Source: VFKE01 sp031400955 (GTDB taxonomy: Bacteria > Verrucomicrobiota > Verrucomicrobiia > Verrucomicrobiales > Verrucomicrobiaceae). Taken from it: 7,998 nt of DNA. Of the stretch, positions 1 through 5,969 are shown one piece after another (position 1 is the first letter of the stretch; each line of letters opens with the position of its first letter). The notes under the pieces are model-generated. The model searched no databases, had not been told where the DNA came from, and worked only from the letters and a program-made list of their open reading frames with translations. The position numbers and the translations under genes are program-made. The DNA is taken from contig JANNQW010000082.1 in the NCBI GenBank assembly GCA_031400955.1, positions 1 to 7,998 on the forward strand, given 5' to 3'.

Positions 1-715
1 CCTTGCCCTCAAGATGGATGATCGGATAGACCGGCTCCTCCGTCAGCTTCGCGCGCAACAGATCCATCAACCCGTCCTTGCTCCGAAAGACCTCATCATT
101 AAACCGCAGCGTCAGCCCCGGATTGAGCCATGAATAAAATCGCAGCATCTCGCGAATGAAATCCGGCCGATAAGCGAAGTCGGAATCGAAACACTTCGGG
201 TCCGGATGAAAGGCCAGGCGCGTGCCTTCCTTGTCGGCGGACGGTTTTGGATTCTTCATGTCGACCTTGACCTCCCCCCGACAGAACTCGATGGCGCGCG
301 TCTTGCCCTCGCGGAATGCCTGAATCTCAAAAAAATCGGAGAGCGCATTCACCGCCTTGATGCCGACACCGTTGAGACCGACACTGCGTTTGAAAACTTC
401 CGAGTCGTATTTCGCGCCCGTATTAATCTGCGCGGCGCACTCCATGAGTTTGCCCAGCGGAATGCCGCGCCCGTAGTCGCGCACCGTGACGGTGTTGTCC
501 TCTTCAATGGTGATTTCGATTTCCTTGCCGTAACCCATGACATACTCGTCCACAGCATTGTCGAGCACCTCCTTGAGCAAAACATAAATCCCATCCTCGG
601 GCGCGGAGCCGTCGCCCAGCTTGCCGATATACATGCCGGGCCGCAGGCGGATGTGCTCGCGCCAGTCGAGCGATTTGATAGAAGCTTCCGTATAACCGTG
701 TTCAGGTGCAGCCAT
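1..715 (-). CDS. parE: DNA topoisomerase IV subunit B (ParE), N-terminal part, runs off the left edge
   Basis: ATPase subunit of a type IIA topoisomerase, which with ParC decatenates and relaxes chromosomal DNA in the cytoplasm. The frame is open from the ATG at 715 to base 2 (238 codons, no stop), so only the GHKL ATPase domain and the start of the transducer domain are present. Visible motifs are RLRPGMYIG (residues 23-31), the Mg/ATP helix EVLDNAVDE (E49, N53), GRGIP (82-86) and the ATP-lid motif GLNGVGIKAVNALS (from 113). The opening SLDWREHIRLRPGMYIGKLG, followed by a short acidic loop, resembles Bacteroidetes/PVC ParE more than classical GyrB, but paralogue choice from an N-terminus is not absolute. 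The start fits the family; no Shine-Dalgarno sequence precedes it. The gene diverges from can across 129 bases. Confidence 0.9.
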   Translation of the reverse strand, partial: MAAPEHGYTEASIKSLDWREHIRLRPGMYIGKLGDGSAPEDGIYVLLKEVLDNAVDEYVMGYGKEIEITIEEDNTVTVRDYGRGIPLGKLMECAAQINTGAKYDSEVFKRSVGLNGVGIKAVNALSDFFEIQAFREGKTRAIEFCRGEVKVDMKNPKPSADKEGTRLAFHPDPKCFDSDFAYRPDFIREMLRFYSWLNPGLTLRFNDEVFRSKDGLMDLLRAKLTEEPVYPIIHLEGK

Positions 716-844
716 TGTTTAAGGGATGTTAATGATTGATCTTGCGCAGAAAACTCGCTCGCGTCAAGATGTCAACGCTGGTGCCCATGGAACATTTGTT
801 GCTTTGCCACGCAACCTGACAATGGTGCCCCGATCACCGAACTC
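716..844. promoter_or_regulatory. Divergent intergenic region between parE and can
   Basis: These 129 bases must carry the promoters for both flanking genes, which point away from each other. On the minus strand a TTGACA (775 to 770) could be a -35 box for parE, but the hexamer 17 bases on (TTTCTG) is a poor -10, so the call is weak. TGGTGCCC occurs twice in direct orientation (779-786 and 823-830, 44 bases apart). No convincing plus-strand promoter for can was found by eye. Confidence 0.3.
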
Positions 845-1504
845 ATGCCCGCCAATTCCCTCACCCATCTGTTGCAAAAAAACCGCGAGTGGTCGGAGAC
901 GATCAAAGCGGAAGACCCGGAATTTTTCAGCCGCCTCGTCAATCAACAAGCACCGGAATATCTCTGGATCGGCTGTTCCGACAGCCGCGTGCCCGCCAAT
1001 GAAATCGTCAATCTGCTGCCCGGCGAGCTGTTCGTCCATCGCAACGTCGCCAACGTAGTCGTGCACACCGATCTCAACTGCCTCAGCGTCCTGCAATATG
1101 CCGTTGACGTGCTCAAGGTAAAACACGTCATGATAGTCGGTCACTACGGCTGCGGGGGCGTGCGCGCCGCGATGCTGAACCAAAAGCTCGGCCTGATCAA
1201 CAACTGGCTGCGTCATGTGCAGGACGTGCAGCAGAAATACGACACCCGGCTCGCTCAGCTTGTCGAAGATGAACTCCGAGCCGACCGCCTTTGCGAACTC
1301 AATGTCATCGAGCAAGTCGTGAACGTCTGCCAGACAACGGTGGTCGAGAGCGCCTGGGAACGCGGCCAGCAGCTCAGCGTGCATGGCTGGATCTACCGCT
1401 TGAACGACGGCCGGGTGCGCGATCTGCACATGAGTGTCAACGCAACTGGCGACATCACCACGCGCCGCGATGAAGCCGCCTGCAAATTGTTTGTCCAGCC
1501 GTAG
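845..1504 (+). CDS. can: Beta-class carbonic anhydrase
   Basis: Zinc enzyme that interconverts CO2 and bicarbonate in the cytoplasm, supplying bicarbonate for carboxylations and helping pH balance. At 219 residues it has the usual length and can be followed along E. coli Can almost end to end. Zinc ligands and active-site residues are visible: C44, D46 and R48 in CSDSR, H100 and C103 in GHYGCGG. Other family blocks are FVHRNVAN (63-70), HTDLNCLSVLQYAVDVLKV (74-92), LGLINNWL and the CELNVIEQV helix, then a late HGWIY strand. The ATG at 845 puts the first helix in register with E. coli Can; no in-frame upstream start is better. No signal peptide and no Shine-Dalgarno sequence are visible. It converges on the protease gene 60 bases downstream and seems to be a single-gene transcript. 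Confidence 0.96.
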   Translation: MPANSLTHLLQKNREWSETIKAEDPEFFSRLVNQQAPEYLWIGCSDSRVPANEIVNLLPGELFVHRNVANVVVHTDLNCLSVLQYAVDVLKVKHVMIVGHYGCGGVRAAMLNQKLGLINNWLRHVQDVQQKYDTRLAQLVEDELRADRLCELNVIEQVVNVCQTTVVESAWERGQQLSVHGWIYRLNDGRVRDLHMSVNATGDITTRRDEAACKLFVQP

Positions 1505-1514
1505 TTGAATGGCT

Positions 1515-1547
1515 GTTGCCTCGATGGCCCGATGCAACGTTGGCAAC
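1515..1547. terminator. Possible hairpin(s) between convergent can and protease genes
   Basis: GTTGC (1515-1519) can pair with GCAAC (1534-1538), extended inward by TCG/CGA across one mismatch. Alternatively GTTGCC (1515-1520) pairs with GGCAAC (1542-1547). The position between two convergent stop codons fits a bidirectional terminator. No T-tract follows on either strand, so an efficient intrinsic terminator is doubtful. Confidence 0.25.
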
Positions 1548-1564
1548 GATGTCGTGCTAGCTGA

Positions 1565-2527
1565 CTACTTCTTCTCTCCCGCCACCGGATTCTTCATCGC
1601 CTCCAGCAGCAGCTTCACTCCGCGTGCGGGAACGGCTTCGTGCATCACGATCATGGCTTCTTTCGCGCGTGGTGTATTCTTTTGTCCATTTTGGTTCGCA
1701 CTGGGACGGGCGGAAGAGTCCTTGGAGACCACATTGATGACGGCAACATGGCCGATGGCGTTGCCACAGTTGTCGAGCACAGCGGCACCGCTGCTGCCGG
1801 GTGCCCAGTCCGTGCTGACGTTCAAGCGAAGTTGGCGGGCGCTGGCAAGCGTATCTGCGTCACGCTGCGACTGACCCTTGCCCCAGTAAAAGCGGTTGAT
1901 GATGCCAGCACTGAAGTAGCCGGCGTATTCCATTGGATCGCTGAAGACGAAAGCGGCATCACCCACGCTGCTCTGGTCATTGAGCGGCAACGGACTGAAA
2001 CGCCCGGCTGGGACGCGAATGATGGCAGTGTCGAGTTCCTTGTCGAATCCTAGCACGGCGGTGACAGCCATCAGATTGCCGTCGGCATCCGAGGCGATGA
2101 GATGGCCCTCACGCATATCCTGCTTCTCGGGCGCGATGCAATGCCAGCAGGTGGCGACCACGCCGTCTTCAGTGATGGCGTAGCCGCCGGCAAGATTCAC
2201 ATGGCGCTTGTCACAGCGCGTGCAGATGTAGGACCATCCGACGCGCACGAGGGCCTTGCGGGCACGCTTGGCAATTTCTCGCGGCTCAAGAGGCTTCGTG
2301 TTCGCCGCAGGCAGCGGAATCACCACAGACGGCAGCACCTTCATGGCAGCAATAACCTGATCCTTGCTCAGAAGATTCCCTTCGTCAATCAAGGCTTGCG
2401 CCTTCGCGATGAGGGTCGCGTCTTTCATCGAGAGTTGATTTTGCTCAATCGGCACGCCGGGAGCTTGGGCGGACAAATCAAGCGATAGAGCGAGAGCGGC
2501 GATGATCGCGATAATGCTGGTCTTCAT
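1565..2527 (-). CDS. Secreted trypsin-like serine protease with paired cysteines
   Basis: Predicted exported endopeptidase of the trypsin/chymotrypsin fold (320 residues). Residues 1-22 form a signal peptide with a hydrophobic core and a likely cleavage after SAQA. Residues 30-95 are a helical, charged pro-region or linker. The catalytic domain follows, with H129 (TCWHC), D166 (FDKELDTAII) and S246 (APGSSGAAV) as the apparent triad; G244 and the GHVAVI strand after the serine fit the family. Two CxxC pairs stand out: C102/C105 (CTRC, with H109 nearby) and C127/C130, the latter flanking the catalytic His. C254 is a fifth cysteine. Vertebrate chymotrypsins also have Cys directly after the active-site His, in a disulfide. 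No PDZ domain follows, unlike DegP/HtrA. Substrate unknown. It is divergent from amtB, with no operon partner seen. Protease class is fairly sure; activity and role are inferred. Confidence 0.82.
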   Translation of the reverse strand: MKTSIIAIIAALALSLDLSAQAPGVPIEQNQLSMKDATLIAKAQALIDEGNLLSKDQVIAAMKVLPSVVIPLPAANTKPLEPREIAKRARKALVRVGWSYICTRCDKRHVNLAGGYAITEDGVVATCWHCIAPEKQDMREGHLIASDADGNLMAVTAVLGFDKELDTAIIRVPAGRFSPLPLNDQSSVGDAAFVFSDPMEYAGYFSAGIINRFYWGKGQSQRDADTLASARQLRLNVSTDWAPGSSGAAVLDNCGNAIGHVAVINVVSKDSSARPSANQNGQKNTPRAKEAMIVMHEAVPARGVKLLLEAMKNPVAGEKK

Positions 2528-2631
2528 ATCAGAGTTTAATCAAAGGAAGTTCGCTTGATCCCGCTTCGTGGCAAGGGTTTCCTAACAGGGTCAAGTGCAG
2601 TCTCCGCGCATGCGGATAAAGGGAAGACTAT

Positions 2632-2655
2632 ATGACAGGCATTATGACAGGCATT
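2632..2655. repeat. Perfect 12-base tandem repeat, two copies
   Basis: ATGACAGGCATT occurs twice head to tail (2632-2643 and 2644-2655), with a T before the first copy. It lies about 86 bases upstream of the predicted sigma-54 -24 element, within the distance typical of enhancer sites for sigma-54 activators. It is not a palindrome and does not match the NtrC consensus, so a regulator site is only a guess; a chance slippage duplication is equally possible. Confidence 0.6.
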
Positions 2656-2740
2656 ACCTGCGATTTTTTGCGATCAGGCTGCACAGCAATTTCCAATTCT
2701 CAGCAGATCAATCGGGACTGTTTGAGTATTTTCTCAGACT

Positions 2741-2756
2741 TGGCACGCCCGCTGCT
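2741..2756 (+). promoter_or_regulatory. Sigma-54 (RpoN) -24/-12 promoter for amtB
   Basis: TGGCACGCCCGCTGCT matches the consensus TGGCACG-N4-TTGCW at all but one position (CTGCT for TTGCT). The invariant GG (2742-2743) and GC (2754-2755) have the required spacing of two helical half-turn units (12 bases). Transcription should begin near 2767, giving a leader of about 77 bases before the amtB start at 2844. Sigma-54 control of ammonium transporter genes through NtrC-type activators is well established in other bacteria, so the context supports the match. No activator site was identified with confidence. Confidence 0.75.
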
Positions 2757-2843
2757 TTTACCCGTTTGTCGTTCAGGCTTGGTTCCGATTGCTACATGCA
2801 GTCGAGCCGGCTGGCATCGTGAAGTCAAAACCAACACCCAACT

Positions 2844-4463
2844 ATGATCCGCAAGAACATCCTCAATAAAATACCGTTAGCGGCGCTGGCCATCTCCCTC
2901 CTCATGTGGGCCGGCACCTCGCAGGCGCAGACACCGGAACCCGCCGCACCAGCAGTGGTTGCACCCGCCACCGATCCGGCACCCGCTCCTGCAGCGGTCA
3001 CACCCGCAGACACCGCGCCAGTGGCTGCTGCTCCAGCCGCCGTGGCTCCCGTTGAAGCACCCGCTCCCGCCGCTCCCAGCATGGAGGACAAGGGCTTTAC
3101 CGCCTACGTCAACAACACGGATCCAGCGGGCACTGCCGTCGCGGGTGTTGCCGGCCCCGGCCACAATGCGTTCATGATGATCTGCGCGGCCCTCGTGCTG
3201 TTTATGACGCTGCCGGGCCTCGCGCTGTTCTACGGCGGTCTGGTGCGCAAGAAGAACGTGCTCTCGGTGGTCGCGCAGTGCTTTGGCTGTGCAGGCATCG
3301 TCACGATCCTGTGGGTGATCTGCGGTTACTCGTTCATCTTTGGTGAGCACGTCGCCCCCGAAGGCGCCGCGGCAGACTGGGCGGCTCCCTGGTGGGCTCC
3401 CTATCTCGGCAGCGTAAAGCACCTGTTTATGGAAAAAGTCACCAGTGCCCCCGACACCAACTACTGCTATTGGGTCTCCGAGAACGTGTTCTCGATGTAT
3501 CAGCTCATGTTCGCCATCATCACGCCCGCGCTCATCGTGGGTGCCATCGCCGAGCGCATGAAATTCTCCGCCATCATGCTCTTCATCGCCATCTGGATGT
3601 TCGTCGTCTATTTCCCACTGGCCCACATGGTCTGGGGTGTTGACGGCCTGATGAACGGCGTCTGGAACGGCTCCGCCAAAATCCGCGCCATCGACTTCGC
3701 GGGCGGCACGGTCGTCCACATGAGTTCCGGCTGGAGCGCCCTCGTCCTGTGCCTTCTTCTCGGCAAACGCCAGGGCTTCGGTAAACAACCCATGGCCCCG
3801 CACAGCATGGTCATGTGCGCCATCGGCACCGGGATGCTCTGGGTCGGCTGGTATGGCTTCAACGCCGGTTCTGCGCTGGCCGCCGACGGCATTGCCGCAA
3901 GTGCCTTCACCACCACCACCGTCGCCACCGCCGTGGCCTGCTTCGTCTGGCCACTGCTGGAATACATCACGCGTGGCAAGGCCTCCATCCTCGGCTTCTG
4001 CTCGGGTGCCGTGGCCGGCCTGGTCGTGGTCACTCCTGCCTGCGGTTTCATCACCATCAAAGGCGCCCTGATCGTGGGAGTTCTCGCCGGCGTGGTTCCC
4101 TTCATCTTCTGCACCACAGTGAAAAAGATCTTCGGCTACGATGACGCACTCGACACCTTCGGCGTCCACGCCGCAGGCGGCACTATGGGCGCGTTGCTCA
4201 CCGGATTCCTTGCGACCAAGGACGTGAATGCCAATCTGGTTGGCGGCTATGCCCAGAAGAACGGCCTCGACAAAATCCTCGAAAGCGGCACGCTCTGGAT
4301 CGAGCAGCTCAAGGCCATTGGCATCACCATCGCCCTCGCCGTAGTCGCCACCATTGTTATTGCCATGATCGTCAAAGTAGTCGTCGGCCTCCGCGTGAGC
4401 CCCGAAGTCGAAGACGCAGGTCTCGACACCTCGGAACACGGAGAAGCCGGTTACGAAATGTAA
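2844..4463 (+). CDS. amtB: Ammonium transporter (Amt/MEP/Rh family)
   Basis: Inner-membrane trimeric channel that takes up ammonium. At 539 residues it is longer than E. coli AmtB because of its N-terminus: a signal peptide (about 1-28, SQA-Q), an Ala/Pro-rich segment (31-78) and a short linker before TM1 (about 108). As the Amt N-terminus is periplasmic, this extension should lie outside the membrane. The channel core follows E. coli AmtB: F223 and F339 (phenylalanine gate), W264 and S343 (ammonium site), D284, and the pore histidines H292 and H442. The loop between W264 and D284 is eight residues longer than in E. coli. The C-terminus keeps the VGLRV...GLD...HGE..Y tail that contacts PII protein GlnK, though no glnK is in the window. 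The ATG has no Shine-Dalgarno sequence. A sigma-54 promoter lies upstream and a strong terminator directly after, so it is probably monocistronic. Confidence 0.96.
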   Translation: MIRKNILNKIPLAALAISLLMWAGTSQAQTPEPAAPAVVAPATDPAPAPAAVTPADTAPVAAAPAAVAPVEAPAPAAPSMEDKGFTAYVNNTDPAGTAVAGVAGPGHNAFMMICAALVLFMTLPGLALFYGGLVRKKNVLSVVAQCFGCAGIVTILWVICGYSFIFGEHVAPEGAAADWAAPWWAPYLGSVKHLFMEKVTSAPDTNYCYWVSENVFSMYQLMFAIITPALIVGAIAERMKFSAIMLFIAIWMFVVYFPLAHMVWGVDGLMNGVWNGSAKIRAIDFAGGTVVHMSSGWSALVLCLLLGKRQGFGKQPMAPHSMVMCAIGTGMLWVGWYGFNAGSALAADGIAASAFTTTTVATAVACFVWPLLEYITRGKASILGFCSGAVAGLVVVTPACGFITIKGALIVGVLAGVVPFIFCTTVKKIFGYDDALDTFGVHAAGGTMGALLTGFLATKDVNANLVGGYAQKNGLDKILESGTLWIEQLKAIGITIALAVVATIVIAMIVKVVVGLRVSPEVEDAGLDTSEHGEAGYEM

Positions 4464-4496
4464 TTCATCTTCAGGCCTGAACGCCCGATTAAAACC

Positions 4497-4530
4497 AACG
4501 CCGGGGAGTTCACGCTCCCCGGCGTTTTTT
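4497..4530 (+). terminator. Intrinsic terminator of amtB
   Basis: A perfect 12-base-pair GC-rich stem: AACGCCGGGGAG (4497-4508) pairs with CTCCCCGGCGTT (4515-4526), with a six-base TTCACG loop. The stem ends in TT and four more T follow (to 4530), giving a run of six. It begins 34 bases after the amtB stop codon. Confidence 0.93.
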
Positions 4531-4573
4531 GTGCCGAAGCGATGCAATCATTCTCAACCCAACAAAGAAAATG

Positions 4574-4696
4574 GACAGGATTAACAAGATAAAGAGGATT
4601 GGGAGAGAGGCTCGGCAATCGAGATACCGCCCGCCAAATGGATGAACTATTGAACCTTCATCATTACTCGTTCTTGTTAATTTTGTTAATCCTGTC
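4574..4696. repeat. Inverted repeat with 14-base arms, GACAGGATTAACAA type
   Basis: GACAGGATTAACAA (4574-4587) is matched exactly in inverted orientation at 4683-4696 (TTGTTAATCCTGTC), leaving a 95-base centre. The outer part of each arm is internally iterative: the right arm, read on the minus strand, continues with a second ATTAACAA unit (AATTAACAAGAA), and the left arm continues with AAGATAAAGAGGATT. Arms of this AT-rich purine-biased kind recall interspersed palindromic repeats seen in environmental bacterial genomes, but copy number cannot be judged from one window. No target-site duplication or transposase is visible. The centre has no supported gene. Confidence 0.6.
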
Positions 4697-4785
4697 TAAG
4701 AAATCTCGCATTGCGCATTCAACTTCAAAAGAACTTGCGAGATGCCAGCGTCGCGGCTTTCTTCCCAGTTCGCAGAAGACAACAA

Positions 4786-4875
4786 GGACAGGTGGCAGAG
4801 TGGTCTATCGCGCACGCTTGGAAAGCGTGTGTGCCTTTATCGGCACCGAGGGTTCGAATCCCTCCCTGTCCGCCA
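4786..4875 (+). tRNA. tRNA-Ser (anticodon GGA)
   Basis: Complete class II tRNA of 90 bases including an encoded CCA (4873-4875). The acceptor stem GGACAGG (4786-4792) pairs fully with CCTGTCC (4865-4871), and the discriminator base is G4872, as usual for serine. The anticodon stem CACGC/GCGTG encloses the loop TTGGAAA, giving anticodon GGA, which reads UCC and UCU. The long variable arm forms a stem TGCC/GGCA, typical of tRNA-Ser. The T arm is GAGGG, TTCGAAT, CCCTC (4848-4864). No integrase or duplicated 3' end suggests use as an attachment site. Confidence 0.97.
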
Positions 4876-4884
4876 CCACCAAGA

Positions 4885-4918
4885 GCAACGAATGAAGCAC
4901 GTCACATTCATGCTTTTT
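4885..4918 (+). terminator. Probable intrinsic terminator of tRNA-Ser
   Basis: GCAACGAATG (4885-4894) can pair with CATTCATGC (4905-4913), with one mismatch and one bulged A, around a ten-base loop. Five T follow (4914-4918). It starts nine bases after the tRNA and its T-run overlaps the stop codon of the converging AraC-family gene. The imperfect stem makes this moderate. Confidence 0.45.
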
Positions 4919-5882
4919 ACTTCTTTCGTTTCTTTCCGGAATTCAATTTCGTCTTCCAAGATAAAACACGAACCGTTCGATGCTCGCTCGGTCGCCAGCC
5001 GATCCATTTCTTAAAGGTCGTCGAGAATACAAACGGATTTTTGTAGCCCACTCGTGAGGCGATCGTCGCGATTTTCTCATCGGTGCCCGCGAGCAATTCC
5101 GCCGCGTGCCGCATCCTCAAATATGTAACTTGCTGCATCGGCGAACGCCCGAGCTGCCGGGTGCAAAGACGCCGCAAATGCTCCCCGCTCATGTGCGCCG
5201 CCGTGGCCAGTCCATCGAGCGTCCATTCTGCATCCAGACGGATCGCAACTTTCTCCAGCACCACCGAGAGCCGACGATCCATCTGCCAGGGCTGGGCGAA
5301 ACGCAGCACATAACTTTGAATGAGTTCGATCCATTGATACACTGCCGCAGGCAGGGACTCACCAAGACATTCGCCGTGCAGACCAGTGACCGCCGCCCCC
5401 AGCGGACCGCCGTCAAACTGCGCCATCACTGGCGAACCCGCGCGTGCGATCGGTCGTTTCTCCGGCACCGCCTGATAGCGCACCCAGACAAATTTCCATG
5501 TCCTGCCCTTCACCGCGTGAAAAGCATGAAGCATGTGCGGCGGCAGCAAGCATGCCGTCCCCGCCTTGCAGACCCGCCAGCGGCCATCCACCAGCATTCT
5601 CCCCTCCCCTCCAAGACACGCCATGAAAAATGCCCCGCTCTGTTTCAACCGCACAATCTCATAAGGTGCCTGAGCTTCACGCACCCCGAGATGCGCGATA
5701 CGGTGCCGCGCCAGCGCGCCGCAGACCGGCTGGCCCTGGATCCAGCCCCGTTTGTCGGAATCATCCGCCCGCACCACGATCTGCCGCGTGCGATGACCCA
5801 GAATGTCCGTTTCAGATAGGCGTCTGGTTTTCACACTCCAATTCACCCTAAAATATCTCCCAGCGCAATGTGGATTTTGCAT
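4917..5882 (-). CDS. AraC-family transcriptional regulator
   Basis: Cytoplasmic DNA-binding regulator of 321 residues with the usual two-domain plan. An N-terminal cupin-like ligand domain spans about 60-130 (GRMLVDGRWRVCKAGTACLL then PPHMLHAF). The C-terminal double helix-turn-helix spans about 208-303: LDGLATAAHMSGEHLRRLCTR is the first HTH, then the linker YLRMRHAAELLAGT and the second HTH with the family signature IATIASRVGYKNPFVFSTTF..W.G..PSEHR. A basic tail (about 304-321, ending in GKKRKK) follows. The start is uncertain: the ATG at 5882 gives the longest frame, but an in-frame GTG at codon 13 has a GGGAG about nine bases upstream. The gene diverges across 87 bases from the TIM-barrel/cupin/ThuA genes, the arrangement expected of a local activator. 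Ligand unknown; AraC relatives of this build often sense sugars. Confidence 0.9.
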   Translation of the reverse strand: MQNPHCAGRYFRVNWSVKTRRLSETDILGHRTRQIVVRADDSDKRGWIQGQPVCGALARHRIAHLGVREAQAPYEIVRLKQSGAFFMACLGGEGRMLVDGRWRVCKAGTACLLPPHMLHAFHAVKGRTWKFVWVRYQAVPEKRPIARAGSPVMAQFDGGPLGAAVTGLHGECLGESLPAAVYQWIELIQSYVLRFAQPWQMDRRLSVVLEKVAIRLDAEWTLDGLATAAHMSGEHLRRLCTRQLGRSPMQQVTYLRMRHAAELLAGTDEKIATIASRVGYKNPFVFSTTFKKWIGWRPSEHRTVRVLSWKTKLNSGKKRKK

Positions 5883-5969
5883 AGGTCATTGTGCTTCGCA
5901 AAAACGCGTGATTCGCAAGATTTGCATCACCAGCTTCGTTTCAATCACCCCGCAACATCACTGCCCGCC
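5883..5969. promoter_or_regulatory. Divergent promoter region with TTCGCAA direct repeats
   Basis: This 87-base gap must serve the AraC-family gene (leftward) and the TIM-barrel gene (rightward). TTCGCAA occurs at 5895-5901 and 5912-5918, a 17-base direct repeat. TTTGCAT occurs at 5876-5882 (inside the start of the regulator gene) and 5921-5927. AraC-type regulators usually bind direct repeats about two helical turns apart, so the TTCGCAA pair is a candidate operator with slightly short spacing. No clear -10/-35 pair was identified. Confidence 0.35.

Larger units (their letters stand above)
2528..2843. other. 316-base non-coding region between the protease gene and amtB
   Basis: This divergent region must hold the promoters of both flanking genes. 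It contains a 12-base tandem duplication (2632-2655), two TGCGAT copies 10 bases apart (2659-2664 and 2669-2674, separated by TTTT), and a sigma-54 promoter for amtB (2741-2756). Short open frames cross it, but none has family-like composition or a start signal, so I do not call a gene. I saw no clear protease promoter on the minus strand, no convincing NtrC palindrome (TGCAC-type dyad) and no recognisable riboswitch. The DNA is AT-richer than the neighbouring genes. Confidence 0.6.

Noticed and set aside
206..739. Plus-strand open frame of 177 codons opposite parE
   Set aside because: The minus strand carries an uninterrupted topoisomerase ATPase domain with all GHKL motifs; the plus frame is its shadow.
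764..1546. Minus-strand open frame of 260 codons opposite can
   Set aside because: It is the antisense shadow of the carbonic anhydrase, which has all zinc ligands in the plus frame.
2595..2847. Short plus-strand open frames of 71-75 codons before amtB
   Set aside because: They cover the sigma-54 promoter and the tandem repeat, one overlaps the amtB start, and neither product looks like a protein family.
2877..4547. Long open frame (556 codons) on the minus strand opposite amtB
   Set aside because: It mirrors amtB codon for codon and its product is low-complexity and rich in His, Asp, Glu and Gly, as expected when a GC-rich membrane-protein gene is read in antisense. amtB matches its family throughout.
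4573..4792. GGACAGG shared by the inverted-repeat arm (4573-4579) and the tRNA-Ser acceptor stem (4786-4792)
   Set aside because: A seven-base match is easily due to chance, and no longer duplication of the tRNA end exists that would suggest integration at the tRNA.
4599..4895. Small open frames crossing 4599-5046
   Set aside because: They run through the tRNA-Ser gene and have no start signal or recognisable domain.
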